Assembly: GCA_039111635.1 (NCBI GenBank) | Contig: JBCAQO010000003.1 | Location: 2,666,001-2,730,000 of the forward strand | Reading direction: 5' to 3' | DNA from: Heterobasidion occidentale | Lineage: Eukaryota; Basidiomycota; Agaricomycetes; Russulales; Bondarzewiaceae | DNA: 64,000 nt | Shown: positions 23,487 through 35,938 of the stretch, piece after piece | How the letters are laid out: each line of letters begins with the position of its first letter | Numbering within the stretch: the stretch's first letter is position 1 | Position numbers and translations under genes: made by a program | The notes under the pieces: model-generated | Seen by the model: only the letters and a program-made list of their open reading frames with translations | Told to the model about the DNA's origin: nothing | Database searches by the model: none

Positions 23487-25953
23487 ATGTCTGCACGCGC
23501 ACTCACCCGCTCCGCTCTCAGACCCTCCAGCCCGCTCTCTCCTTCCTCTCTTCGTCGCGCACCGCGCCCATGCACACCCAGGACGTACGCGACAGAGGCA
23601 CACCCACGCCCGGTGCCCAAGCCCTCCAAGTTCGGCCAGCCGACATTCCAGGGCCACCCGCACCTCCGTGAGTCTCACTCTGCCGCGTCGTGCGAGACGA
23701 GGCTGAGTTGAGTGTTTGCCATCTCTTCTAGTGAAGAGCCATGAGCTGACACCGGGAATACCGGCGTCTGAATACGAGCGGAGACGACGCAAGCTGATGG
23801 ACGGCCTGCCCGACGGGAGCCTGGTTGTCTCGGTGTCCGCGCAAGTCAAATACATGAGCGGAGGTGCGCCTTGACGTTCCTCATCCAAAAACATATTCCT
23901 CTTGACCGCCATGTCGTGCCCAGCGATCTTGTGAGTGACCACGGCATGGTATACGTGCGCGCCGTGGGCTCGCGTGTTGACTGCTCGCAAGCTACAAATT
24001 CCGCCAGGCGTCCGACTTCTGGTACTTGACAGGCTTCGAAGAGCCTGACTCTGCCATCGTCCTCAGTACGCCCCTCTCTCCGCCTCCCTCCGCTCCCTCT
24101 CACCCACCCCGCGCGGAGAGCAGAGAAAGACAGCAGCGCGCGCGGGTACACAATGACCCTCTACAGCCTCGGCTACGACGCCCACAAAGCGCAGTGGGAC
24201 GGCACCCGCACGGACTTCTCCTCCATCGTCGACCTCTTCGGCGCCGACGACGCGCGCCACACGCAAAACCTCGCCGCCGACCTCAAGAGCCACCTCCTCT
24301 CCGCCTCCACCGCATACGTCGACCTCCCCTCGTCCGCCTCGAAGCGCCCCGCCCGCGGCTCGTACAAGTCGCTCATGAAGTACCTCTCCGGGAGCGAGGC
24401 CCCGCGCGGCGTCTACGAGACCATCCTAGACGGGCTGACCGCGCCCAAGTGCAAGCCGCTCGCCCCGCTCGTCAGGGCCCTGCGGGGTATCAAGAGCGAG
24501 TACGAGGTGGAGGTCATGCGCCGCGCGGCCGAGATCAGTGGCAAGGCCCATGCGAAGGTGCGAGCTTCTCCTTGTCTGCACACGACACTACCCTGGATGA
24601 GTCCCATGAGTCCCCGCACCTCCGGACGCGATCACATTTTCCGCGCGCCGGTGTGTATGGCGACGGGTCGTTAATCTCACGTGCAGACTATGCGCCTTGC
24701 AGAACCAGGCGTGTCCGAATCCCACCTCGCCGCCCACTTCGAGTACCTGTGCGCGCGCAGCGGGTCTCAGCGCTCGGCTTACGTGCCCGTCGTCGCATCC
24801 GGGTAAGACGCGCTACCTGCTTTTCTCGCGAGCGTGAAGTTTACGATACCACGCGAGCAGTGAAAACGCGCTGATCATACATTACACGCACAATGACCAC
24901 CTTCTAAGAGAGGGTGAACTCGTGCTGGTCGACGCCGGCTGCGAATACAAGTGCGTGCCATCTTCCATCCATTCACTCGTGATTCGATTGAAAACACCTC
25001 GGACAGCGGCTACGCATCTGACATCAGTGGGTCTACTCCTTCCCCAACTCCACGTCCTTGAAATCACCTGCCTCCCGACTCACCCCCCACCACAGCCCGC
25101 ACATTCCCGGCCTCCGGCACCTTCACCCCTCCCCAGCGCGACCTCTACGCCGCCCTGCTCTCCGCCCAAAAATCGCTCGTCGCGCGCTGCACCGCCGCGC
25201 ACGGGCACTCCCTCGACGACCTCCACCGCCAGTCCGTGAGCACGCTGCGCAAGGAGCTGCAGCAGATCGGCTTCGACCTCTCCATGCGCAGCGGGCTGCT
25301 CGAGCGTGTGCTCTACCCGCACTACCTGTCCCACCCCATCGGCATCGGTGCGTGTCCGCTCCAGCGCTTGCTTGCGTTCGTTCGTCCCGCGCGCGTTGCC
25401 CGTGTCTCATGTCTCATCCGAACGCGCTCGCCGCGCCCAGATCTGCACGAGTCGGACACTTTCCATCGGAGCGAACCGTGCGTAGACGATGCCCTCTCCG
25501 CGCGGTCTCCCCCGTGCGCGTGCGTTCGCTGACACCGCGCAAACAGGCTGAAGGAAGGGATGGTCATCACCATCGAGCCCGGTGCGTGTCCCATTTTCTG
25601 TGCGATCGCACCCCCGAATCGATCTCACTGCGACCCAAACAATCACAGGCGTGTACGTCCCTTCTGATCCCGCATACCCCAAACACTTCCACGGCCTCGG
25701 AATCCGCATCGAGGTCAGTCTCGCGGGTATTCGCATGCAACGGGCTTCCTTGACGCAATTCTCGAACAGGACGAGGTCCTCATCGGCAAGAACGACCCGG
25801 TCGTCTTGAGCGTTGCGGCCCCCAAAGAGGTTCGTTTGCACCCCGGGACTTTGACTGTTCAACCGTTCACGCACACGATCTGTGCTATTTACCTTGTAGA
25901 TCGCGGACGTCGAAGGTTCATGTCAAGGAGTCTTGGGCCTTGAGCCATTTTAA
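23487..25953 (+). CDS. ICP55: Mitochondrial intermediate cleaving peptidase, Xaa-Pro aminopeptidase 3-like (M24B)
   Basis: Icp55 removes one N-terminal residue after MPP cleavage of imported mitochondrial precursors, stabilising them (N-end rule). The ATG at 23487 opens a strong presequence (MSARALTRSALRPSSPLSP, Arg/Ser-rich, no acids). The AMP_N domain follows (HELTPGIPASEYERRRRKLM, VKYMSGAI.., SDFWYLTGFEEPDSAIVL). The pita-bread domain has the five metal ligands: two Asp in VDAGCEYNGYASDITRTF, His in YLSHPIGIDLHE, Glu in VITIEPGVYVP and Glu in GLGIRIEDEVLIG. The stop is TAA 25951-25953. About ten short introns; coding GC is high, which creates long antisense frames. About 480 residues, usual length. 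Confidence 0.9.
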
Positions 25954-26142
25954 AGACGTCGATATTTGAGATAATTGATCTGATGCATGATTTACGCGCA
26001 ACAGATGCAAATGGCCAGCGTGTCTCTATGCCATGACAAGAAAAGGTTCCCCCGCCCAAGATAACCATGACCGCTCTCCGTGTTTCGAGCCCACTCAACT
26101 CCAAGAAAGCGTTCTATCTAACCAGGATGTTCTCTGTCTGCG

Positions 26143-28547
26143 TCAGTTCGTGTGTGCATCGGCAGTTGGGGTCTCCGCGGAATGCAAGGCCTGCAAGATC
26201 TGCTCCTGGCGCAGCCATTTCTCTGCAGGAGTGAAATACCAGGACAAGACCGCGAAGACGGTGACCGTGCCGAAGATGACGCAGGCGAAGTTGAACGATT
26301 CGGCATCGACGGGGAAGAAAAAGGGAGAGATCATGACCTGAAAGAGACCCCGTCAATCACGGAACCCTAATAAAAGGGAGGAAGACGACAAACAGCGAAT
26401 ATGAGCCCGTTGAACAACGCAGTGGCCAAGTACATCGGCATCGCGAACTTTCCAAGGTAAAAGTGCGATGACTTGAACATGTGCGGGGTCATTGTAAGGC
26501 GGAGCAAGCCGATGAGGCCGTATGCGGCGATAGTGGGCACACCCCCGGCGGAGACAAGGGACGTGAATGCGACTTGACTTGGAAGGATAGTGCACAGCAA
26601 GGCAGCCCCAAAGACGAACATGACAGTCACCGCGTTCTGCGGCTGTCCATTCGCGTTGACGCGTCCAATCCAGTGCGACATGGGAAGCACACCGTCACGG
26701 GCGACGGCGAAGATGAGCCTTGAGGCTGCCACGACAGCGATACTTGTGTTCTAAATCGAACCGGTGAGTGGATACTCATGATTCAGTGATGAGCAGGGCA
26801 AACCATGATCAATCCCAAAACAGCGATGACGGTCATGAAGATACTGGCTTTTTTGCCAAGTGCTAGTGCATATATTTGGACGAACGGTTGAGGAGCATCA
26901 AGAGCAAATACTGTGTCGAGGTCCGGCGTGCAGAACAGGAAAAGAATGGTCGTAATGAAACCAAGGACGCCAGTGGCAATAACACTTGACAATATGCCGC
27001 GGCCGGCGACGACGCTAAAAATCCATGTGTAAGTCACGAGGCTTGTAGTGTACGTAGGTGTATATACCTAGCGTTCTTCGTCTCCTCAGCGATATGACCA
27101 GAAGCATCAAAGCCAGTCATCGTGCCAGCAGTGAACAGGCTAAGTAGATATGATGAGACACGCGAAGCAACAGCAAACGAAAATCGATGCGTACAATGAC
27201 AGTATCCAATTCCACCCTGCGGGGGCCCCAGTTCCATTGTCTGTGGCGCTCAGAATCAGCACCATAAAAAGCAAGAAGAACGGGGACGTACACGTCATAG
27301 TAAAGACGTCCTTGGCCGAACGAAAGCCGTATGTATTATGCGTAGCAATAGGAAGCCAGATCAAACATAGGAAAAAGTCGACCATCATCAACCCAACAGA
27401 GAATTTGAAAACCTTGGAGTACCATCGAGGAGGCAAGTAGTTAATGGCGATGGATATCACCAACATCGCCTCAGAAATTGCCCAAATCAAGGCGCGCCAT
27501 TTAATGTTGTCGTTGCCAACGCCTCCCGGTAGTCGACCTCCCAAACCGCAAGTTGTGACACGATATAGTTTGCGGTGGTCTGAGACAGGTCATTAGCGAG
27601 TATCGAAGTCTAGGTAAAGTGAAATACAAACCTGACAATTGCTGGCAGTGAATGTCATCCAAGCGGTTGTCGACCACCAAGCAACAACAAAGCCAAAGAA
27701 TCTGGCGTATTTTGGACCAGCACTTTCGGCGGCCCAGATGTAGATCGATCCGCTCAAAGGTAAGGCAGAACAAATCTCGGCCAGAACGGCGGCGGTGATG
27801 AACATGAACACCATACTGATGACGTATGACGACCTTTGGAAACGGTTAGAGGTTTTCAGCCGATCAACATCTAAAGAGTGTACCATATCGCAGCCGGTCC
27901 CCAGCAAGTAGTCCCAAGAAGAGTGCGGATCTAGATAGAGATTGATCAACCTGGTATTTGAAAAGCGGTTGAAATACAATTCCTACCTTACACCTCCAAT
28001 AAAGTTTAAAGCACAAAAGCTTGCTGCAAAACTTTCGATCAAGTGCCAGCTCCGATGAAGTTGCTGGAGGAGTGCAACAGGTCATTGGAGGTGATCGCAA
28101 AGGGATTGTACAGACGAACCTGCTTGTATCCGAGGCTTTGCTAACGATCACAAGAAACGTCAGTACTTCCATTACAGCCCCCTCTGATGAGAGGGAGAGA
28201 AAAGGATAAGTGTGACACTGGGGGCTTCCCTACGCAGGTCTGAGCGCTGATCAGGTTCAAGCGGTATAATCTCAACCTCTGTCACGTTTTCGAAATCCAC
28301 AGACGAACAGGCCGTCGTGCGAAAATCTCAAACGTGAGCAGAGATACCCGCAGCCATTCCAGTTTCACCACTAGAAACAGACGTTACCGATTGAACGATA
28401 AAGCGTCAAACGCTGTCAGCAATCTCGTCGCCTGCTTGGTCTGTCCCGTCAGCTGCCCGACTGCGTTATTACCAGCTGGATCTCGTCTTGGTCGAGCGAT
28501 GAGGCCTCTTCATGGCTGCTCTTGCTTTGAATAGATGGGGCGGACAT
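26143..28547 (-). CDS. APC-superfamily amino-acid/GABA permease
   Basis: Twelve-helix amino-acid or GABA/choline transporter of the fungal APC group, plasma or vacuolar membrane. The ATG at 28547 begins MSAPSIQSKSSHEEASSLDQ. A first intron of about 340 bp, long for this region, leads to the conserved pre-helix segment QSLGYKQ and RSWHLIESFAASFCALNFIGG. Then come WGPAAIW, AEICSALPLSGSIYIWAAES, GFVVAWWSTTAWMTFTASNC, FTAGTMTGFDASGHIAEETK (the APC consensus helix), ASRLIFAVARDGVLPMSHW and a C-terminal cytosolic helix KWLRQEQILQALHS. The frame at 27880-27960 stays open only if the GTAAGG donor is used. The stop is at 26143-26145. Substrate unknown. Confidence 0.82.
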
Positions 28548-28832
28548 GATGTCTATGGGTATGGTAAGTCGCGGGAGGAAAGGGAGAATCAAATCCTGAA
28601 AATTGATCACACCTTTATGCCTCAGCGCTTAGATAAGATGATGTAGGATGACGCTGATACCTACGAATGTCGGATTTGCCACGTACTCAAGTACTGAAGT
28701 CTGCTACCATTGACATTCGTATCTCTCATAGTAGACCATCCAGGTACATACAAGATATAGTCCACCAAGGTGAGTGACGTCAAATATCACTCATAACTCA
28801 CAATATTGTACAGAAGTACAGAAGCATACAAG

Positions 28833-30998
28833 TCAAGAATCGTCTTCGTTAAGTAACTCGTGTAATCCCGCCAGACGCTGCTCAAAAATGGCTGTGAATG
28901 GCTCGGGGGAGTGTAGGACGCCTCCCGTAAAATCAAATGTATCAATGGGCCGGGTGGGATCCTGTGAAATCCGGAAAGACCAAAGGAGCAAAGCGGTGTT
29001 GATAAAGAGAGAGCTGTCGTACACGACACATCAGTCTGAATAGCACCCACATAGAAAGAAGCACATACTTCATGGCAAAATACTGGCCCGGGCAAATCCT
29101 GAACCCAAACCACCAACTTAGCGGATGTGAATCTAACATCGTGTACCAAACGGCTTACCGTCTCCCAAAGCCAAAGTTTGAAAACTTGAGATCTTTCCTG
29201 ACTTGTCCCTGCTCATTCAACCAGCGTTGTGGATTGAATTTCTCTGCATCCGCGAAGAGTTCTGGATCGCGAGCAAGAGACCTAGGCACAAGAAAAATGT
29301 TAATGACTCTGAGAAGATATCTGGAACCACAATCCTCAGAAATACCAGTTATTCGGGAGTAAGGTCGCGCCGGCGGGGATTCGATATCCTTTCTGCATAT
29401 CAAAATATGGATAATTAAGCAGGAGAGGGTAAACTCAGCCACGGGATACGGACATAGATAATTTCTTGAGTGGATCTGTGTTGAAAGCCGGAGAAAGATC
29501 CAGGTCGCCACCGAAACGACTCGAGAACGAAGGCCTCAACTTGTGGTAGCAGGTCTGCATCGCCAAAAGATGGAACTATACATGCACGGGTCGGATGGAA
29601 CAAACACCGATGGTAGATGATAGATCATCCTCACGTCTGTTAGGGCCGACTACATCATCCAGCTCATTCTGTACGACGGTCTGTGCATCGGGGAAGCATG
29701 CTGCTGCCATTATGACAACGCTGATGGCCGAACCCGTCTAAAACCCAGCATACCGTCACCAACTGGAGTCGGGGGCGCTCTATGTAGATTGAAATATACC
29801 GTTTCAGACCCAGCGCCAAACATAGACCCGGCCAGGTATGCAGCCTCGTTATCCTCAAGTTCTAGCTCGTGTTGCCGCTCTACGAGGTACTTCCCGAACG
29901 ACGGTGGGGCCTTCTTTGAAGCCTGATACAACATGTTGGTATACATTGGTCACTGAGACCAGGGTGACAGACGCACAATGTTATCTCGGGTGGTTTGCAT
30001 CTGCCTTCTGAACAGAGCGAGTTCCTCGCGATGATAACCCCTGAGCTGTTTGCCATAGAACGGGACAGACTTGAGCCAAGGTAGATCGTCGACAATGTGT
30101 GCTCCTGGCCGAACAGCGCGCCCAATGCGCACCAAGCATCGATTGATAAGCGGAATGTCAGGGTCTTCTGGGTGACTCGGGGAAGGTTTGCCATAGGTAA
30201 GAGAAAGGATCACAGAGGCAGCATATCTACAAAAAGAAACACCTTGAGTACGCCGTGGGTTAGATCAGAGTAAAAGAGCAGCAATCCACCTTCTGGCATG
30301 CTTGCGATGTCCTTCAGGGTTCTTGAGAATATCGCGTATCAAGACCTTGGCGTTGAAAAGCTGGAGAGGCTCGTATGTAGGCACAAGCTTCGGTTGCAAG
30401 TGACTGTGTAGTGCTCTGTACGCATCGCGCGTCAATGAAGATATTCATCGTGAAATATCATACTGGGCACATACTTGCGCAGCTTACGAAAACGATTTCC
30501 GACGCCGATCAAAAGGATCCTCATGTTTCCTGACATCATTTCTCCTGCTGCGACGGTACGAGGACGGTCAGCAGAGTGTATGCCCTCTTTCTCCAAGATC
30601 TCAACGGCAGCCTGTCAGGGATACATCATGCATATAATAACGCAAACAATGAGTGTCACGAAGCATGCTCTACCTCATTGTTGGCGATGACGATCATGGT
30701 GCGGCGACCACTTCTGAGGCTGTATATAGGACCATACTCTTGCGCCCACTCATGGTATTTCAAGTAGTCCCTTCACGAGGTGACATCAGTCACAAACGCC
30801 AGAGTACATCTGACGACAACAAAAGGCTCACTTCGTCTCGGGAATGTCGTTGCCCCATAACCAATGACCAGGCGGACCAAGCGGCAGAGGCAGTTTGGTT
30901 GCTCCGTGTTTCCACCAAAGCGAGAAAGCAACAGATCCAAGTATAAAGACGACAAAGGGCAGCTGAAGTGTCAGTCCAGCCAAGAGTGTTTCGAACAT
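28833..30998 (-). CDS. Cytochrome P450 monooxygenase (CYP64/OMST-oxidoreductase-like)
   Basis: ER-anchored heme-thiolate monooxygenase. The ATG at 30998 opens a membrane anchor (LQLPFVVFILGSVAFSLWW) and the Pro-rich hinge LPLPLGPPGHWLWG. Motifs in order: YGPIYSLRSGRRTMIVIAN (sheet 1), HARRYAASVILSLTYGKPSP, I-helix segment AGSMFGAGSETV, ExxR as ESFRWRP (near 29490), FNPQRWLNEQGQ, and the heme loop FGFGRR/ICPGQYFA. The heme-loop Cys codon lies just after an intron (about 29098-29150) that splits the loop between Arg and Ile. The stop is at 28833-28835. About eleven short introns. I-helix Thr and all hallmark residues are present, so it is likely functional. The substrate is not deducible; similar basidiomycete P450s form large tandem families. 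Confidence 0.87.
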
Positions 30999-31823
30999 GG
31001 TGTGCTGTGGCAGGACAAGACGCCCATCGACCCGCTTCCTGAACTGGCAGATTTGATCTCAGGTTATATAGGGTATTCCAAGAAGTCGGGGCGACTATGA
31101 GCCTCTACCCGAGGGAAGTCGGGATATGTCAGGCTATAGTTTATGTTTCCCAGCTCGAAAAATCAATGAGGATTGTACACGAGGCCATATCATGGAGAAA
31201 TGCGGTGAGAAATGGACCGCAAGGACGGCCAAACTCAGTCCCAACCTGTCCCAACCTGTAATTTCAAGCCTTTTACATAATCGATGTGGGGAACCCTGGC
31301 CACACTGGCGGTCCTGCAGACGACCGCTGCATGGACAAGCAACGAGCAGAATATGATTCCATAATATTGACTTGGGTGAAAGAATAGATACGACGAGCAT
31401 GCGTTCATGAGACAATGCAAACGGGCGGGAGCTAACTGAACACAGAAGTTATGACGGAAAGAGAGAATGGGGAATGAATCATAAGCCAGAAGGGAAGCAG
31501 ATGCCGATTACGAGGTGAAGGTGTTGGATCAGTAAGATAAACCCACGACTGTAATGTACTTCGACTCATCGGGAGCACCGCACAAGGGCACTGTCCGAGA
31601 GTGTGATGCGTTCGAATGCAGGATTATAAGACGATTGCGAGAATGCTAGAAAGTGGGTCGAATGAATGATGACCGCGGAGCGCCATGATCAATGCTAGGT
31701 CGAGAAATGATGGAAGGACAGGTAGTGAACAAGGTATACAGGCGGAGGCAAGATGCACGATCTATTCCGCCAAGCCAACCGAAGCGGTTGTTCAACGAAA
31801 CAAAGACGTACCGCCGCGACCAT
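30999..31823. other. Intergenic, P450 promoter side and cyclin 3' flank
   Basis: About 0.8 kb with no recognised gene. Frames at 31134-31415 on both strands have no family resemblance. The P450 promoter should lie near 31000-31300 and the cyclin 3' UTR near 31650-31823. Confidence 0.4.
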
Positions 31824-33330
31824 CTAAGGGCTCGCCATGTGGTACTCGCCATACCGTCCGTCCACACTTGCGCGCCGGCTGGCGCTCACGCTCCCCTCAT
31901 CTGCATCAGTGTCCTCGCTCGTTGAGCTGTAGACGCTCCGCGCGTCCGACGAGGTGGAATATGCTGGCCGAATCGTCGGCTCATCGTCCGTCGAGCCATC
32001 GAGGCTTGCGTCAACGCTTGCGCCGTCGGTCTCAGTCTCGGTCTCAGTCTCGGTATCGACGTCCGAGTCAGCAAATGATGCTGTTGAGCGCCGTGGGCGG
32101 ACGGATGGGGTACGAGGCCCGGCTGTGTCAGCGTGCGTAGGCGAATGCGAGTTTCGCGAAGAGGATTCGGATACACGTCCACCGTACGCATCGAAGGCTC
32201 CCATCGTTCGTGTGGGCGCGGATGGCACACCAGTGGTGGTGGATGGAATACCGGATGGATGTGGGTCAGGGAATGTAGACGTGGAGGAAGATTGTGAAGG
32301 TAGGGAATGTGTTTGAGAGAAGAGAATGAGTTGCTCTGCGTAGTGCTGCATCTCCTCCTCAGAGATCATCAGTCGAAAATCGTTGAGCAGAAGAAACTGC
32401 AGCTCAAGCGAATTTAACTCTGCCTGGGGCAGCCCGCCGACCTGTCAAAAGAAACGATGTTAGAAATCAGCATGGTGTGGCGCAGAAGCGAGTTGCTGCG
32501 GGGACAGACCTTGGCATAGCGCGAGTTAGTGTAAAAGACATCACTAAAAAACTTGCTTGCTACGGTGACGCCGGCGATGACGAGACGGTGGATATTATAC
32601 GAGTCAATGACAAATGTCTTCCCCGTAGCTTCGTTTGCTAGGCGGGCCATTCGGTCGAAGTAGACAAGTAGAGAGAGGAAGACCTCATTCGTGGTTGGAC
32701 AATATTTGAGAATGCGGAGCAGGTAGGCTTCTAGAGAGATGGTGGGAATATTGCGGGCATGGAAGGTAAGTGAAGAAGAAGGGGTAGCCAGAGCGTCCTG
32801 AGATGCCTCAGCGAGAGTTCGCCATATAGGCCGGAGCTGTAGTTCTGAGAGCGGGATGTGTGTGGGTTGTACTGAAGATGAGGAAGATGAATGAGAGCCT
32901 GTGTAGGGGTTGTCAGACGGAAGATTGTCGTTGGCGGCTGCAATCTGTGTAAGCAGGGAAGCAAGCAGGCGCAGAAGGTCCTGGGATGGGTACAAGTGGA
33001 TGTCAAATCCTGACGCAGCTTCGGGCGGCTGGTCCGTTCTATGTTGGCTGGATGAAGGTGAGGATTCGGCTGGAGATGCTTCGGGCAACGATGGCGGTGG
33101 CACCACAGCGGAATGGGGTAATGAGGAGTGAGAAGACGCCACGCTGAATGGACGGCTGGAAGAGAAGGTAGATGGTGCAGTAGCAAAAAAGAAGACGAGG
33201 AGGACGAGGAGGAAGAAGAAGAGGACGAGGAAGAGGGATGGGATCTGCGGGACGGCTGTCTAGAGACGGGGCGAGGAGAAGGATTGCTGTGGATGGGTTC
33301 GTGCTGGATGGGATGGGCCAATGCAAGCAT
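31824..33330 (-). CDS. Pho80-type cyclin
   Basis: Cyclin partner of a Pho85-like kinase (nutrient, phosphate or glycogen control). The certain part is two exons. Exon 33142-32510 carries LLRLLASLLTQIAAANDN, ISLEAYLLRILKYCPTTNEVF, LLVYFDRMARLAN, and FVIDSYNIHRLVIAGVTVASKFFSDVFYTNSRYAK. Intron 32442-32509 follows. Exon 32441-31824 has VGGLPQAELNSLELQFLLLNDF and a long Ser/Thr-rich tail with a repeated Thr-Glu stretch. The frame upstream of 33142 has no ATG, so a first exon is needed. The ATG at 33330 (MLALAHPIQHEPIH, then a Ser run) can be joined through a GTGGCG...CATCCAG intron near 33030-33140, but this is a guess. The 5' limit is therefore uncertain; the cyclin box is not. Confidence 0.75.
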
Positions 33331-33604
33331 TGTTGGGCAACTGAGGTGCTACGAGATGTCTGTTCGTGAAGATGTGGATGAAACGATGTATAGAAAGGAA
33401 AGCCGTCGAGTGGACCGGTGTTGATCGAGGGGAAAACGCAGTGGGCACGGCTATTACTGCGCCAATCAACGTGACCGTCACACACACGTAACACGCGCTC
33501 CGAGACAATTGGCCATCGCACCGCCAGTCCCAGTCCACGCGGTCCGCTAATCGAGCCACTTGTTCCGCCAACAAAGACGAGTACGCTACATGTCGTCCGT
33601 GCAT

Positions 33605-35938
33605 TCATGCCAGCTCCGCCCCAAATCTCTCCATCCAAAACTCCTTCACCGATTTCGCCTTTTCCCGAAGCCCGTCCGCGATCGCCAACATCGGAAGGTC
33701 GTTCAGCTCAGACAACTGGACGATGGTGTGCCAAAGTCGACTCGACTAGCTTCGCCTTCAGCATCGAGTTCAAGACATGCCAGTTCGTGGGTACACACCT
33801 TCAGAATCTCCACCGGCACATTGCCTTTGATTCTGTCGATGTCCTTCATGGTATTGCGCAAACCCTTCCATGCCTGTCCAAGAGTGCATTGAGTAATCGG
33901 GCGAGATCCCCTGGGAAACCCATTCACCTCAGAGTCGATCGCCGTCTTTCCTTTGGTGACTCTCTTCAGTGCAAAAGCCCATCCCAATGCCGTGTCCTTG
34001 TCGATTGGTCGCAGCGCCACGTCTTCGTCCTCTTCTTCAATCCGACGTCTCTTGCTCTCTCGTTCACCACTGAAACTTCCGTCAGTGGCAACTGAACGGT
34101 TCAGGTTTCTTCGGGCCTCTGCTTCCTCGCTGCGCGCGCGCGATGCAGCTGAGCTAGTGCCTATCGAGATCGTGATGGGCGTCCTATTGCCACTGGTGGG
34201 AGGCTTTGCTTTGGGCTGTCAAAGTAAGATATTATCAAGGTCATACATCTTCTATGAGACCATTCTTACCTTCCTAGGTTTCTTTCCAAAACCGCGATCA
34301 ACCTTACCAGGTCCAAACATCCTCTCGATCCTCTCAACGTACATATCCGCAGGCGTCTGCTGGAATCTCACCTTCTTGACATCGCTTGTGGCAGGTTCGA
34401 CTGGCTGCTTCGTATCGTCAGACAAGTCTTGTCCCTGTAGCAAAACAACTGCATCCATCGTCATTCTCTCCGGAGCGTCTTCAATGGACCATTTGTCTCG
34501 CTCCAGCTGCCCTTTCTCTCGCACAGGCATCTCAACGGTCTCCAAGAGGCTATCGAACTCGTCTTCGTCCACTTCGCGCGCTTTGGGTATCCTCAACAAA
34601 ATCGTGGACGCTGAAGTAGGCTCGTCCGGGGTCTGGATATGGCGCCCGGACTTGCGCGGGGCCATGAGGCGTGAGGGGCTGACGGTGGGCGGCCGGGCCA
34701 TGTACGCTGGCACATCATTCGCGAAGAGCTTGTTCTTCGCGAAGACTGCGCTGAGCGCGTTGGCAAGGCTATGTCGAGGAGTAGAAGGAGGTAGATGATG
34801 AGCAGGAGGTGCCGCTTGAACGGGGCTATTGGGTTCTGAATCGATGTCGATGACTGATGAAGGAGTAGACGAGACAGTTGTGGATGCGGGAGGCTCGAAT
34901 GTAGTACCAATATCTGTGGATGGTCCTGCATCAGTCTCAGTAGGAGGCTCTGGATCAATGACCCGCGCTGCCCTGCTGCTCTTGTGAGCATCGCGCTCAG
35001 TGTCAGAAGAGGATTCGCTAGCCAACCGCCTGTGTAATCGTCCCGGTCTACGCGTGGCTGAGAGCGGGAGTGACTCTGCCTCTGACGTGTCCTTGCCAGC
35101 ACTGTCCTTGCTCCCTCTCTCGCGAGTGTCTTCCAGCTCGCGGTGATTCTGCTGAAACGCAGAATGCAACACCCGCGCGAGCTGCTCGCCGTAGTTCATC
35201 TCCTCCCGTGTCCTTTTCTGCCCGGGCACCCTTTCCTTTCCTCTCCCTCATCTGCGGACCTTCGGCGCGTCTGATGGATGCGACTGTGGGAAGCTCGACT
35301 CCATCGAAGACCATTCGCGCGCGTGGCGGTGAAGGCTCAGATACTTGAGACGAAGGTTCGGCCACCTTTTGTGTTGAATTCTGAGATTGGGTCGGCAAAG
35401 GGTGGGGAAGGCTTGAGGACCCAAGGCCATTGAGTGCAGCGACCAGAGGTATTGAATTTAAAGAACCAGAAGCCAAGGGCCTTCTCTTGTCTTTGACCGG
35501 GGGAATCGCGGGCAGCCTTGGGGAGAGCACATCAGTGTCATAAGCAGAGGTTGCGGCGCGTTGAGACTGGTCCATGCGTGTGTGGCGTGACTTGTGCTTG
35601 CCCGTACTCCCTGACCCTCACCATCTGCTTCGTCTTTGACCGGCTCCGCGAGAGGCGTCCAAGTCGGCAAGTCTGCGTATGGCACCCGAGCGGGCGTAGT
35701 GGCTCGGGTCGGAGTGTGGTAACGATTCTTACTACCCCCTGCGCCGGCCAGGCTTATAGAGACCTCCCGAGCTAAAGACAAGATGCATGTTGTTAATACC
35801 TATGCAAATGCGATGTACCATCAAACATTCACAGTTCCGCTCCTCGAAGGATCCCGAGAACAGCTCAGCTGAGGCCCTGGGAATTGCACTTGTGGGTGAC
35901 ATTATCTGAGGTCGGTTAATGCTGCTTTGCAAGGCCAT
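33605..35938 (-). CDS. Unrecognised Ser/Pro-rich nuclear-type protein
   Basis: I do not recognise this protein. The ATGs at 35938 and 35902 share a frame (MALQSSINRPQIMSPTSAIP). A GTGAAT..TTTAG intron near 35783-35833 joins it to REVSISLAGAGGSKNRYHTP, which otherwise seems to start at a non-ATG codon. Later exons carry RARMVFDGVELPTVASIRRA (35260-35340), KRTREEMNYGEQLARVLHSA with basic/acidic low-complexity sequence, QTPADMYVERIERMFGPGK, a basic KRRRIEEEDED nuclear-localisation-like run near 34040, and a compact C-terminal part WAFALKRVTKGK .. AWKGLRNTMKDIDRIKG .. LPMLAIADGLREKAKSVKEF ending at TGA 33605-33607. About 600 residues. The composition suggests a nuclear, phospho-regulated protein; no function is claimed. 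Confidence 0.6.

Noticed and set aside
23600..25600. Long minus-strand open frames opposite ICP55
   Set aside because: They mirror GC-rich coding exons of a well-supported gene and show no family similarity; the same holds for minus frames under GTB1 (18242-18800).
27895..27905. Apparent one-base loss in a G run of the APC permease (frame SALFLGLLAG versus GPAAIW)
   Set aside because: If the intron upstream uses the stronger GTAAGG donor, the exon reads IRTLLGTTCWGPAAIW without any frameshift, so no break need be assumed.
33140..33142. Start of the Pho80-type cyclin at 33142
   Set aside because: The codon there is GTG and the frame upstream has no ATG before a stop; an upstream exon is more likely.
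35779..35781. Start of the 33.6-35.9 kb gene at 35781
   Set aside because: The codon is TTG. A GTGAAT..TTTAG intron joins the frame to ATGs at 35902/35938.
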